Assembly (NCBI GenBank): GCA_963691655.1
Contig: OY829326.1
Span: 25,160,878 to 25,224,877, forward strand
Reading direction: 5' to 3'
DNA length: 64,000 nucleotides
Origin: Toxonevra muliebris
Taxonomy: Eukaryota > Arthropoda > Insecta > Diptera > Pallopteridae
Shown here: piece by piece, positions 32,304 to 45,038 of the stretch
Layout: every line of letters begins with the position of its first letter
Numbering within the stretch: position 1 is the stretch's first letter
Notes under the pieces: generated by a model
What the model saw: only the letters and a program-made list of their open reading frames with translations
Databases searched by the model: none
What the model was told of the DNA's origin: nothing
Translations under genes and position numbers: made by a program

Positions 32304-35300
32304 TATATCTTTTGTTAAAATCGAATTTTATCGCAGATTCGTTAATTTTTGTTGTTTTTTTTTTGGAGCTGTTAAAAGAAGGTTTTTTGTTTTTGGTGTC
32401 AATTGATATTTTTGCTCTTTCGATTAATTTTTTTGTTGTCTCGAAATTCTTCAATTGCGGTTTTCAAGTTCAGTTCCAGCAAATTTCAACACTCCAACGC
32501 TTCAAAATGCACATTTAGCGATTTTAAATTGCGTTTTTTGTTTCAATTTGAGGTTTATTGAATAAATTCAACATTTAATTTCATTTATTGAATTTAATTC
32601 ATAAAAATTCATACATATTTATTTTTCACTTGACTTTAAGTGACACAAGTTTAAATTTGTTTTCGCTGAAATGGCATTTGCTTTTGGGGTAAAATTACAT
32701 GAAAAAGAGAATTTCAAACGTTGCTTATAAGCTTATGCAATATGCTCAGGGAGAACAGTTCGTTTCAGTTATGTTAAGATAGTATTACTCTCACTCAATG
32801 AGAACCAATGACTATGATTGGTCAACGGAAAGTCAAGTTTAGAATATTTTCTCTCTACCCACAATTATGTATAAAAATAAACTCTTTTTAAACTCCAAAT
32901 TGCGAATTAAGTGAAGCAAAACATTGTTGCCATCTTGAGTGTGTTTTATCTTCAAATATTTGGAATAATGTTAACATTTTCCCACTAATAAAATCTAGTG
33001 TCTTGATTTTTATTCATTTTTTCGGAACTTTGATTAATTAGGTTGAGTGTGAAATGTGTGAATTTTCAAAAATTTATTTTATTATTTTGAATTTTTCTTT
33101 GATATTTTGCAAATACTTTGATTTTAAGGGGCCCCTGCACTTTCTCGATATGGCAAAATCGATTTTTTTAAGTATGCTATTCAAAAATATTTTATTTCAA
33201 AAGTATTCTTTGAAAATTTCAGAAAGAAATTCAATGTGCTTTCGAAGTTATAGATGAATATAGTACATTTTATATGCTAAAAACTGATTGTCCAAACTTT
33301 GAACCCGTTTTTTTCCAAACAAGATTTTTGCCATTGGTGTGATCAATAACGAATCGGTCTGAAATTTAAATATGTTCTTCTACACTACAATGGCCCCAGG
33401 ACACGCTATAAAAAAATAAGTTTGGTTAATTCTTTTCTCAATCTGAAACGTAATTTTGACACAATTTATAATTGCTAAAATTTTGAACCGAAAAAATACA
33501 TTGAAAATTAAATGAGAAAGCTCGATTTTTGAAATGAAAGAATAAAAATCTCTTTTCAAAAATATTAATCTTCTCAATTAATACCTCGCTCGTTATTGAA
33601 TCTCGTGCTTTCATGATTTATGTTGTTTTGATTTTACGAGATAAACTTTTCACTATTTAATGTGTCTTATTTTGCCTTATCGAAGAAGAAAATTTTATTT
33701 GGAATCTAGACTTATTTCCTTCATTTGTTTCGCCACGTAAGTCAGAAAAATAAAAAAAAAATTTAGAGAGCCCATATGGTTAAAAGTCACCGAAAATGTT
33801 CTGTTTTGCGCAAAACAAATTCAATTATTAAGAAAACCAAAGCTCCAAATAGCGCACATGATGAGAATATATAGTAGAAGAAGTTATTCGAAAATTTTTT
33901 TTTAAATAATGGATCTTTCCAGTTGCAGTTTCTAACTTTTGGAACTTTCTCGAATAATAAATAATAGTACTCCTGTAGAAAGATATGAAAAACGCGCAAA
34001 AGAAACTATATGCTGTACAACTCAGTATCTGAGTAGGTAGCGCTATTGAACAGAAATAACTATCCCGACATAATTGGAATAAAACTTGGTAGGGAAGAAA
34101 CGTGAAAATCCTCGATGCCCACACTATGTAAGAGAAGCTCTTGCAGAATTTCAGAAATTATGATTCATTCTTCATAGTTCATGATTCATGGTATTTGTTC
34201 GAAACATGGTAATAGTTATAAGCACTGCATTAATCATTCGTACATAAGTTTTCATTTATATATTTAGTTCGTATATATTTTCTACCCATATGCACTGATG
34301 TATGAAATAGTTTTGCTTTATATTTTATTATAATATTTGAGAGGTCACGGAAGTTAAATTCCAATAAATTTAATTTAAATTTGTCTTAAACTATTTTTTT
34401 TTTTCGTTTGAATACATAAATCAATTTAACTAAGAAGTCGTATTATTTATCTTCATAATCACTTTATAAACAAAAGTTATGGCTTGTGTGTTTAGTATCT
34501 TTTTATTAAATTTAGCATAAAATCAATAAAAAATACATAAAATTTAAATCCAAAAAGAGAGTGGAATTTTTAATATTTTGGTATATATTTTTCAACACAA
34601 ACAATTAATTGAAACTATTTTATTTGGAAAATTTGCAATGTGTTTTTAATAGGTTATAGAAAATAAATAGTGGGCGATGTAAGAACAAGCGGAAATAAAT
34701 TTGTGATTAATACTTATATTTCAAAATAAGTTTAAAAACTTGTATTCAATATTCACTGGGCATAGTATTACGAAGTTTCTGAGTCTAGACAAAACATCAA
34801 AATATTCAACCAAAAAATTTATACAAAAAAATGTAAATATTTAAGTAGAAAAAGTTCAAAATGGCTACTTTTTGAAAAAATGCATCTACCTAAATAAATA
34901 CTTCTACCATGGTATCAAGTGTCTCTAGAAGTTGTCAATTGGTTGCTGATGATCACACTACAGAGTTCTAGTTTAAACATTCAACTAAAAAAATATAACA
35001 ATATAAAAACTATTCATTTAGATTTGCATATGTATTGGGAACCACCATCGCTGTAGCATTTAAATTCTACAATCCGATCATTTCATTTTTAGAATATGAA
35101 CCAGGATGGATATTTCAGAACAATAAATTACACGTTTGTTCCATGTGAATTACCCAATTAACATAATCTAATTCCTACTTTCTTTATCTATTTTTCGTCA
35201 CTTTTAGACGTAAATACGTTTCACTTCTTTACTGAATAGCAACTACAAGTTCTGACTTTTTTTATTTTTTATGCTGAACTAAATTGCATATTTTTTTTTT

Positions 35301-35330
35301 TTTTTTTTGCATATCTTAAAATCATGAACA
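32304..35330. other. Intergenic AT-rich sequence
   Basis: No gene, RNA gene or element end could be supported. Frames of 65-98 codons near 33380-34124 on the minus strand are rich in F, Y and S from T-rich DNA and show no domain. Confidence 0.5.
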
Positions 35331-35333
35331 CTA

Positions 35334-35507
35334 AAATTCAACAAAAGTATTTCAAAGCTCATTTCATACAAAAAATTATTCATCAATTGCTCTGCAAGTT
35401 TAGCTAAATTCTATTAGTGGTTTAACATTTAGCTGAACTCTGCTAAACTGCTTTAATGAATAATTTTTTGTATGAAATGAGTTTTAAAAATATTTTTATT
35501 GAATTTG
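35334..35507. mobile_element. Hairpin MITE-like element
   Basis: The left arm 35334-35387 and right arm 35456-35507 are reverse complements, sharing CTCATTTCATACAAAAAATT and TTCAA.AAAA.TATTT. The intervening part also folds back (AAGTTTAGCTAAATTCT against GAACTCTGCTAAACTGC). The whole 174-bp unit could form one long imperfect hairpin. No target duplication was recognised. Confidence 0.6.
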
Positions 35508-36390
35508 ATTGCCAGTTCTCTTAAATTACATAATCGAAAAACATGCCAAGCCAATATTTCATTCTACATATGTATGAATATCTAATTCCAGTTTCAGTTT
35601 CATTTACGTCAATCATGATCATTTTATTTGAAATTTAAGGCAAGCATCCGACCGAAATTAATTTAAAATAGAATTTTAGAGCATTTTAACATAAAATTAT
35701 GGACCGAAAATAAAAACTAAAATTCAAACATGCTTGTTATGTTAGTGTTACCAACTCCTGCTCAAAATCAGTATAAACCAGTAATTTTTTTTAAAAATCT
35801 GCACCAATAAGCATTTGAAAATACAAATAACAGAGTTGTGGAATTTGACAAAAATTTTAGCCAAACAATTTTAAATAATCTTAACTTATTGTCGAAATTT
35901 CGGGGCTTTCAAGATCCTTTTGGAACCAAAGATATTATTTGATTTCAAAAATTTGTTCACACTTTTGTTCATCTGGATGAGAAAAACTGAACTACGCTGT
36001 TGCTTTTTAATTTGACGCCATTTTCGGCTATTTTTCGTGTTTCAAAAATGTCCGTTTATGTGATCAGTTTTGCAACATACTATAATCTCAATCTTCGTAT
36101 CTCTGAGTGAGAGATTTACAGTTGACATCATGATAGAATAAATATATTTTGAGTTTAAAACTTATATCAGAGGAATTTCCACTAGCATAACCTAAAAAAG
36201 TGTCAAATTACTTAACAAATTACCGTTTAACTGGAGTTGAGGAGCCTGGTAAACAAATAATAAACTCAACGATAAAGAAAAATTTTACAAAAGTCTCTCG
36301 TAACTAGTAACTATTTTTTTGGGGAAAAGTCCCTAAGTGACTTTTGGTTCAAGATTTAAAAAAAAGAAAAAAGAATAGAATCAAATTACT

Positions 36391-36600
36391 GCTGAGAGTG
36401 GTTTAGAAGCAGCGTGCTAGGCTATCATCTCAAAATTCCCGGATTCGATTACCGGAGAAAATAATCTCTTCCGCGTATCACCAGTTGACTGTATAAGCAA
36501 CACAAATGTAGTAGCTAATACATACACAAAAGTGCCATCTTAAAGGGTATTGGCATCAAACAGTAAAATCACTCACGTTTACAACACAACTGTAAATCCA
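36391..36600 (+). mobile_element. tRNA-derived SINE, decayed
   Basis: GAGTGGTTTAGAAGCAGCGTG (A-box region) and GGATTCGATTACC (B box, 36440-36452) are spaced as in a tRNA-like head. GGTATTGGCATCAAACAGTA downstream resembles part of the body of the SINE at 8182. The boundaries are approximate. Confidence 0.55.
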
Positions 36601-36869
36601 TCCAAATGTCAACCTTGGCACAAACCGGTTGCAATATAGTGAAAAACGCTGGTCCTGAGCAACGTCAAAAAGATGGTAACCCCATTAACGCAGGATCATC
36701 TGCGTTGGGCCAATCATCTGTCCAGAAAACCTTAAGCCAAGTAATTATACTTGGAAATTTCCACCCCGCGTCCTTCGGTTGGCATAATTGCAGCTTTCCA
36801 CTTACCTATTATTGAAGGGTGCAGCAATTTTTTATGTAGCCATACTACTGTTATGAAAAAACAGTCTAT

Positions 36870-37015
36870 TGATGGTCGAAACCCAGCTCCGTTCATGTTC
36901 AGCGAGTTGCATTTGTACAATGGAAATGATCCAAAATGTTGTATCGTACACAAATGTCCAAGTAAAAAAATTTTCTTATGGAATTTTTAATCTAGGAGGC
37001 TTACCAGCCAAACGA
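36870..37015 (-). repeat. Repeat related to the body of the 48.7-kb SINE
   Basis: On the + strand, GTTCATGTTCAGCGAGTTGC and AGGAGGCTTACCA occur in the same order as TTCATGTTGTGTGAGTTATA and GGAGGTTTGCCA at 48785-48875. The tRNA-like head expected beyond 37015 is not recognisable. Open frames here on both strands are by-products. Confidence 0.5.
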
Positions 37016-37019
37016 AAAA

Positions 37020-38815
37020 TCTTAATTGAAAATTCAACGCAGTCGTCAACTTTACATTTGTGATGTTTCAAATTCTCTGCTGATGATGATTTCATAATAC
37101 CAAAACTCATTAACGCCCTAATATATGATCCGCCTCTCTTTGCATAATCGGCCTACAGTATAGAAATTTAATCAATATCTACAGCCAAAAATCAATATGC
37201 TACTAATATAGTTGGTAACCCTAGTTATGATGAAAACAGAAACAAAAAAAAATATTTAAAAAGCGAAAACTTAAGGTGTGTTTTAAATCCAAAGAAAGCA
37301 AGTATAAACTAGTATACTAAAACAATAAATTACATTAAAAACCACTTAAATTATATAATATCTACACATATTATGGTGATATTCACGAAAAAAATAATAT
37401 TAAGCAAAAACAAAACACATGAAAAGAAAAGAAGTTTGACGAAAGAAACAGAACCAAAACCAAAACCAGAAAAACAAAAATATAATTTTTGAAAAATACT
37501 TTCTTTGGTTTCGCTTTCAATTAGTGCACATAAAAAATATAGTATGAAATTAAAAAACACATTTTTAGTTAAGATTAAAACAAGGAACATATTTTAACGA
37601 CATTGTATTTAAAACACATGACAGCATCATCATCAACATCACATCAGCATAGCATTCACCTTTATGCTTGTATTAATTAAATAAACTCGAATTAAGATAG
37701 TGTTAAATTTTAATTAACAATAATTCTTGTTTGAATGTATGCGTCTAATTTTTCTTCATTTTCTTACTCAAATTAAACAAACAAAGTATTCAAATATTTG
37801 CATAAACACAAGTTCATGTTTCAGTATTGAAAAATTTAAGTTTTGCGGAAATAATTTTGCCGATTTATTTTTTTGGAAAATAAAGAATTCTTTACATTTT
37901 TGATTTGTGTTTTCCAAATGCAAATAAAAACCTTTTAAATTAATATTCATTTTATAAATTGATAAAACAAGAAATAGCACCAACAACTGGCACTGGCAAT
38001 ACATATGTTTAATCAGCGCCTTTAGATCTAACTTTACAATAAACTAAATTTATAACAAGAAAAACTTGAATCGCCAGAAACAATCAAAATCGTGAAATGA
38101 AACAAGAAATTTTTAATTTAAAATTAAAAATTCTAAAATTCTATACAAATTTTTGGGCAGGTTATTCGGAAATTACAAATGTTAAAATTTTAAATTTGAA
38201 TTCAAATTTTAACAAACATTCACAGCGGTGATAAAAAAATTAAATAAAAATGCACTAACACTAATACTAATATAAATTCAAATTCAATGAAAATTAAGGG
38301 TGGCAATGATGAAGAGAAAGAGAGAGTCAGAAAAAAAAGAGATGAGAGTACACGCATGAGAGCGTTTGAAGCAGAAGAGTGTAAACCATGAAGAAGAAGA
38401 TCGTTCTCTTTAGCTTATCAACAACAACCACTCAATTTAAACACAGTCTTTAAACAAACTTGGCTTAAACTCGTTTCTTTCATATCGTTTTAGCATTTCT
38501 TTTGTTGCTTTTTAAATAAAATCAGTTAATACAGATGCACGCATACAAACACAAATACTTATGCACATACATAATGTGTTAAGCTTAAGCGCTGCTTTCA
38601 TTGAAGATGCTCATCTCGCGCTCGCTCAAGTATATATACAACACTGATGACGTCGATAACTTGGCGATGTGATCAGCAGCAGTGTTGTGCTCAAAGCCAT
38701 GCGCACACACAAGCATACTCCAGCTCCAGCACACTCACACACACTGAGACAAATACTGTGTATACTAATTTTTGTTTGTTTGTTTCGATCTTGAAGATTG
38801 ATTTTGCAGGCGTAC
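37020..38815. other. Upstream region of the secreted-protein gene
   Basis: Non-coding, AT-rich. A second TATA-like word (TATATATACA, 38631-38640) lies about 200 bases before the preferred promoter, followed 30-45 bases later by GTGATCAGCAGCAG, and could serve as an alternative start. CAT-rich and GA-rich stretches (37623-37645, 38311-38340) are present. No other element is recognised. Confidence 0.4.
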
Positions 38816-38880
38816 TTTATATTGCAAAGTTTTATGTTGAACGTCTTCAGTTCTCACAGATCGATCCAAACGGTACGGTC
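38816..38880 (+). promoter_or_regulatory. TATA box plus initiator, start near 38849
   Basis: TTTATATT lies at 38816-38823 and TCAGTT at 38847-38852. Taking the A at 38849 as +1, the TATA box begins at about -33, the usual spacing for fly core promoters. TCAGTT is the canonical fly initiator. GATCGATC and ACGGTACGGTC follow at +11 to +32, where downstream or pausing elements commonly lie, though neither is an exact match. It stands about 550 bases before the ATG of the secreted-protein gene, in the same orientation. Confidence 0.55.
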
Positions 38881-39401
38881 TAAGTAAAATATTAAAATAA
38901 ATTGTAATTTAAATTTTGTTAGCTTTATTTTGTTTTTGATATGCTTAAAGTATTAAATAAAAAGTTATTAAAATAAAAATAAATAAATTTTAAGAACATT
39001 TGTGCAAAAAAAGGATATTTACACAGTAATACACACACAGACACACACACATACACACACATAGAAACACATAAATGGATTATTTAAAGTGACTCTAATA
39101 AATGTTTAAATAAAATAATAAAAACAATTCCATGAAACAAAAAAAAAAAAAAACAAAAATAAAAGGAACCATTGAAACGAACAATTTGAAATGTGTTGAA
39201 AAAGTGTTTAATTTTTTTAGTAAATTTTTTGATTTGCATTTGATTGATTTGCAAACTGCTTCAAATTTAAAATTTATACTAATTTTTTTTTCATTTAATT
39301 TTTTTCTTACTTTTCTTTATTTTAAGATTTTTTATCAGATCACTTTGAACTTTTAGAAAAATAATTTATTTACAAATAAAATAATTTGTTGATTTGCAAA
39401 A
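38849..39401 (+). other. Probable 5' untranslated region
   Basis: This covers the predicted start to the ATG at 39402. It contains CA repeats (39029-39062), an A-rich tract and several upstream ATGs, one opening a 74-codon frame at 39132. If unspliced it would translate poorly, so part may be an intron. A possible acceptor CTTTGAACTTTTAG ends at 39355. Confidence 0.4.
39029..39062. repeat. (CA)n microsatellite
   Basis: An interrupted CA dinucleotide tract with TACACA and GACACA variants. Confidence 0.9.
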
Positions 39402-39428
39402 ATGGCGACGCGTGCAGTTTGTTGCGTG
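39402..39428 (+). CDS. Secreted protein of unknown family, first coding exon
   Basis: The ATG follows CAAA, a good fly start context, and opens nine codons, MATRAVCCV, ending exactly at a strong donor (GTGAGT, from 39429). The frame continues in phase 0 into the acceptor at 63167, where VIVCIIVQYALSA completes a textbook signal peptide: a charged N-terminus, a hydrophobic core and an ALSA cleavage site. The product should therefore enter the secretory pathway. Splitting a signal peptide by a long first intron is common among insect cuticular, peritrophic and other secreted protein genes, but I cannot assign a family. The promoter-like block at 38816-38880 supports the start. Confidence rests on the fit between the two exons, because alone this exon would be too short to call. 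Confidence 0.7.
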
Positions 39429-42400
39429 GTGAGTGCTTTTTTTCATCATAAAAAAATAAATATTTTTGATTATAATTTATTTAATTAAAAAGAATAAAAT
39501 GTTTTTATTATAATATATTTATGACATTGTAAATAGAGCAAGTGAAAAAACATAAAGAAATAATGTGGCCTTAAAATTTCTGTAAAAATCACATATCTAC
39601 TAGAATTTTAAGCTCAATAGCCACTTTAGAGCACTCACTGTCTAATTGGTTCCCACCGAAATTCAACTTTATAAAACTTTTGCTTTATTCTTTGATTTAT
39701 TATAACCGCTGTGTTGGTTTATATTTAACATGTAAAGGAGCATAAAGGATTAAGACACAAGATTCTGCTATACAGATTTAAATATAATTTTAAATACTAT
39801 ATAGTCTAGCCTGGTCTTAAAGTCTAAAGCGGCTTTGGTTTCTCTATCGAAACGAAAAATGGTTGATAATCCTTTCGAATTCAGTCAATGATTTCAGCAT
39901 TTTCGTATTTATTCGCAAAACTATATTTGCTCATAGTTTACTGGTATTTGAGGATATTATTATTTAGAAAATTACCGAAAATAAATCAAAGTCTGCTGGC
40001 GACTCTGAAAATTCCATTGCTGGAAATTGTTTCCTTAACGAAATATAAGAGCATGGAAAACTCCTTCGGAATCTCGTCTGTGGTTACATAATTTCTTAGT
40101 TTCTTTAAATTCTGTATGAAATTATGTGAAGAGAGGAAATATCCCACGCTATGCTTGTGGTTGCCCAATCAAATCCTTGATTTCCATTCATCTCTCAATA
40201 TGGAAGTGATCTAATAAAATAAATAAATTTGTAAGTTCATTTCAAGAGAGTTGGTGTCTGGAGAAATAAATTGAGTAATCATGAGCGCCTAATATAATAA
40301 TAATTTATCAAAGGAAATTCTCAATGAAAGTGTTTGAAAGGTAAACCCGACATTCTGTGCATAGCTTTTCAAAATATACTATTTCATATTCTAGCTCGTA
40401 CAAATTTCACTTGTTAAAAGGATTTAAAAAATTTCTCTCCAAGAAATTGCTACTGTCAAGCATTTATCTCATCAGATGTTTGGCCATTAACATTCCAAGC
40501 ACTTAAACTTCCCCAAGTCCCCCAAATAGCATTGAAAAAATTGTTTTGCATGTGCTAGTTTTACTATCAGAAGTACATAAATATTATAACTACTCATTAA
40601 AAAGAGAATTTAAATAGTCAAAGCAACTAAACAAATGAATATGTAGGTATGTATTGTAAGCAAAACAAGCTATAAGTTTCTTATAGATATTGCATTATGT
40701 TGCAAAGTCTTTGAGAAAATACTGCAATTTTATTTTTGTAAGCTAATAAAAAAAAAATACATACCGAATATGAGGCATGACTGAGTGATTCATAAAAGCC
40801 TCCGAGTCTGAGTATGGCAATAAAACGTTTACGTTTGTTTATTTGATTAGGGCTAAGAACTCAGCTGACCTCATGCTCAAGTGTTGATATTGATTGAATA
40901 AAAATCGTAGCTAAGCATTTTACAATTAGAATAGAGAGATATTAGAGAAAAATTTAAATGAAAAGGGTTATGCACGAATGTTTCATTCTAAGATAGAGTA
41001 GATACATTAATCTTTATCCTTAATCTAAATATTTTAGACTATTTCATGGATTACTGATGAAATGAGTTCCACTTGAAACTCTCCATTAAATTTTACTTTT
41101 CAGTGTCTTTAGCATGATGACAAAACATTTAAATACTAGAGAAGTTGCAGTTAAAAAAAACTGATAATTTTGAATTGCAATTTTCATGCTTCAAAATATT
41201 TTTAAGTTCACTTGAATCTTCAAAACTTAAAAGTTTCCTCATGAATCTTTAACATTTTTTTTTTTTTTTTTTTTGTTTATAAAATGTTAAGAGTTTTAAT
41301 ATTTCAAAAGCAGCAAATTACGAGTATAATAAATTTAGACTTTTTAATAGAATCTAACTGTTTTTGCATACAAATTACAAATTTAAATTCAGAACAATGC
41401 AAATGGATTTTATAACCTAATAAAAAATGTCAAAAGTTGCAAAATTATATAAAAACGTTTTTTTTTTTTTGAAAATTTTTAAAAAAAAGTGAAGGTTATT
41501 TCTATATGACTATGACTATGAAAGAAATCCGGTTTACGCTTTAGAAAACATTTCTCTTACTCCGGCATTGTGTTTATTGAAACATTTGACAAAAGTTTTA
41601 TTCAAAAAGAGAAGAGTGTCATGCAACATTTATTTATACATACATACATATATAAAATATATTTAATTTTTGGGTATTTTCTTTTAACGTTTCGTATTCT
41701 GGTTTTTGTTTTGTTACCATTTATTTTGTTGTTTTTTGTTTTGAATAAAAGAAGCCACAAAATTTTAAGCCGCATGTATATTTTTTTGTATATTAGTAGG
41801 ATTATTATGCAAAAATCACATAAATGAAACTTTTTTTTTTTGTTTTGAGTTTATGTAATAATAGCTTCAATATAACCGCCACTTTTGACTGTCAGTTTTT
41901 GAAAGATCTCGTTATTAAATTGTTTTAGTTTAAACACCTTTTTTCAGCTTTTTACTGATTTTCTGTTCTAATTTCTTTGAATGATGTGTATTAGTTTCAT
42001 TCAAGGTTTCTGAGGGTAAAATTTAATAATTTTATTTTAAATTGATCTTTTAGTTTCGCTAAGAAAACGGCAAACATTTTGACCTAAAATTTTATGCCAG
42101 AGAAATGAGCTTGAGCGTTAGTTCATAAGATGGTGATATACTATCACAATTTAACCTTTAACTGTGGAGGTGGTGGTAAATTTTACATCACCTTGTGGAA
42201 TAAAGTGTCAGTTTTGTTGAAATTAAAAAAAAAAACAGTTTTCAAATTTTTGATTTATTTTAATTAAAAATGTTATTAGCTTGTTTTCAAAGAACAAATA
42301 ATTATCAAAAAAGTATACTCCAAAGTTAAAGGTTAATTAGAAAAGGGAAGCCCTTCTAATTGTAAACTTACAAAATTTTAGGAATGATGAACATATGAAA

Positions 42401-43547
42401 ATAACCGCTTTAAATTACCTTTGTAATAATGATTGTTCAATATTTTTTGGGTCACGATTACTAACCACAAATGTTATGAATTCCGGATAAACACAAGAGA
42501 AAACTCTTATTTGAAATTGGATAAACTCCTCAGGTCCACTATTTCGCTTGAAAGTACTAAAATTTGACCAAAATTTGGTGGATTTACTTACATTTCACAG
42601 CCAGAAACTTTCCAGAATTCTAATAATCTGTACTTGCACTATAGTATAAATAAAAACCAAATGTAAAACAAATTTTGCAAACCGAATATTATTAATTGGT
42701 TCTGTATAAGCTTTGATGATTTGAAGTTCTTAACCAAATTTACAATCTCTCTAAGATTTCAACCCAATTTCAAAAAACAAAAAACCCCAGCTTGAATTCC
42801 TCTACCAATTAACTTGATCTAATTTGAAAAACTTTTTTATTTATACAGTACATTTAGAGATTTAAAAAATTGGCTATAAAAATAAATAAAATTGTTAGTT
42901 ACGGTTGAACCATTGGTGTATTAAATCGGATATTATCCGATTTCAAACAAATGCTTCCCCTTCTGTCCACCTGGATATACTACAATTTACTTGTTATCAA
43001 AAAATATAATCAACATTTTTTTGGGCGGCTTTTAATATTATAAAACCTAAGCTTACGTATTAATCCATTGTGAATACTTTATATTTATAATTATTTCTTT
43101 TTTTTAATCTTTAAAATATTTTATTATGACTAAAACTATTTTAAAATCACGTATTTGCAAATATTGGTCTAAAAAATTACAACAATTCAACTTCAAGGAC
43201 ATTTCATTCTGTTACTTTTTTTATTTTTTTTTGAAGATTTTGTTGATTTTTAATTTTTTGCATTTGATATACTTTGGTAAAAAGTATTGACTTATAAATA
43301 ATTAATGTTAGTTTTCACTTAGGTGTTAATTAAATTAACTTCAAACTGCTATGAATTCGATTTGGTTTATGCTGTAATGAATCATAAATATTTGAATTTT
43401 TGCAAAACAAAGATTAGGAATTCCAGAGTTATATTAAAAATAGTACAAAATGTATTTATTTTAAATGAAATGTGTGAAATTAATTGAAATTTGTGTATAG
43501 TTTTAATACTATATCCGAAATGACTGCAATTTGTTTTATTGATTGAA

Positions 43548-43644
43548 GTGCCTCCATTTATCGATGGAAATGAATCAGATGCCGCTACATTTTCTGTAAA
43601 CAGGGGACCAAACTTATAACTACTTTTTCTCCTCGTTCTTACAG
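43548..43644 (+). other. Exon-like patch and possible 49-nt intron
   Basis: After TTTTATTGATTGAAG the + strand reads VPPFIDGNESDAATFS (43548-43595) with exon-like composition. GTAAAC opens at 43596, and a branch-like TTATAAC and a strong CTCCTCGTTCTTACAG end at 43644, defining a possible 49-nt intron of typical fly form. Read straight through, the frame ends at TAA 43617. The opening VPP-x-I resembles the linker at the start of immunoglobulin domains in insect cell-surface proteins, which is a weak likeness. It lies inside the long intron and does not fit the phase of exon 39402-39428, so it would be a nested gene or a decayed exon. Confidence 0.25.
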
Positions 43645-44993
43645 CTACCGCAAATAATACTGAAGCAAGTAGTCTTACATTTCTCTCATATAAATTAATC
43701 GATTATTGGATATGCTTTTGTTGATAGATAAATAAACTCAGATTTTTTAGTTTATTTCTTTTATTTATTTTGGAATTAAAAGCTTCACATAATTTGCATT
43801 AATTTCTTTTGAACTATTTCCACCTTCTCAATAAAATTAAATTACATAATTCATTGTGCACATATCAATAAACATATATTTTTTTTATATAAAAAGCAGT
43901 TAATTTGCAAAAAGTCATATACTATACATAAATCATAATAAAAACGATGGTGATGATAGCACAAAAAAGAAAAAAAAATTTTATGAGCAAAAAAGTAAAT
44001 ATAGGTATGCATGTTTTAAATTATCTACAGTTGCGTGGAAAATTAAATCATAATCTCCAATGCACACACAATCAGCATGTAAATTTTCAATAAATATTTG
44101 TGTAATAAATTATGATTGCTCTTTTCCAAAAATTATTTACACAAACTCACATATATCATAAACATGTGCTACAAAAAATATATACACAAATACCCAGGCG
44201 CATTTGAATTAAAATATTATTCATAAAATCAAAAAAAAAATAAAAAATATTTGCAAAAGTTGCAAAATTTTAATTATTTCCTTTACATACAAATTATGTA
44301 CTAATAAAAAAAAAAAAAAAAGATATTATCCAAAACAATTTTAAACACATAATAAAGCACTTATTTTATATACATAAAAGCGCATTTAAAATACGTGCTT
44401 ATAAATAGCTGTAACAAAAAAGTGTGGCGTTCAAACATAAAATAGCGTTAATTAAGCACTCAAGATAGAAATCTATCTCGTAAACTTGAAAATGCTAGAC
44501 AAAACAAAAATTGCAGTAGTCAACCAATTTTGGTAGATGCGCGCACGCACACACTCAACCAAAGGTTTATGACCTTTTGTGTTAACAGCAAATTCTTCTA
44601 GAATTACGTGTTGAAATCTTTCTTGGAGAATTTGTTTTTTGTTTTTTTTGTCTTTAGATTTTACGTTAATTTCTACAAAATATTTTTTAATGAAATTTTC
44701 GCATGATTTTTTTTCTTTCTGTTTTATGGGTGTAAAAAAAATTACTTAAGCCTCTTAAAACTTTTTGTCTTCTCTTTTTTCACGCACGTTTTTTTTTTTT
44801 TTTTTGCGCGAAGCACGTAATTTTACTTGTGGCTAATTTTGTTGTAGGTATAAAATGTGTATAGCGAACGAGATATTAATCTTGGGTTAACAATTTGTTA
44901 TTATTATTTACAATGGTAGTTTATTTTAAAGTACAAATAATTTTCATGATGTCAACTTTAAAATACAATAAAATGCTAAAAAGAAGCGCGTAC

Positions 44994-45038
44994 CTGAGAT
45001 ATGGAGTCTTTTTGATATTCATGTGCATACATTTCCAT
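44994..45038 (-). CDS. Candidate minus-strand first coding exon
   Basis: ATG at 45038-45036 in the context GTCATGG opens 15 codons, MEMYAHEYQKDSISQ, ending at CAG followed by GTACGC, a usable but not ideal donor. An in-frame TGA just upstream makes this ATG the only possible start. The exon ends in phase 0, which could join the acceptor-like site at 24269 and then 17523. The protein is unrecognised. Short frames ending at a GT are expected by chance in a window this size, so support is limited. Confidence 0.25.

Noticed and set aside
39888..40168. Opposed 60- and 67-codon frames
   Set aside because: The minus frame looks partly protein-like, but it lacks splice sites and recognisable domains, so it may be old repeat sequence.
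41040..41090. Another CTGATGA ... GAAA hammerhead-like arrangement
   Set aside because: Stem II has a mismatch and no stem I or cleavage triplet could be paired convincingly.
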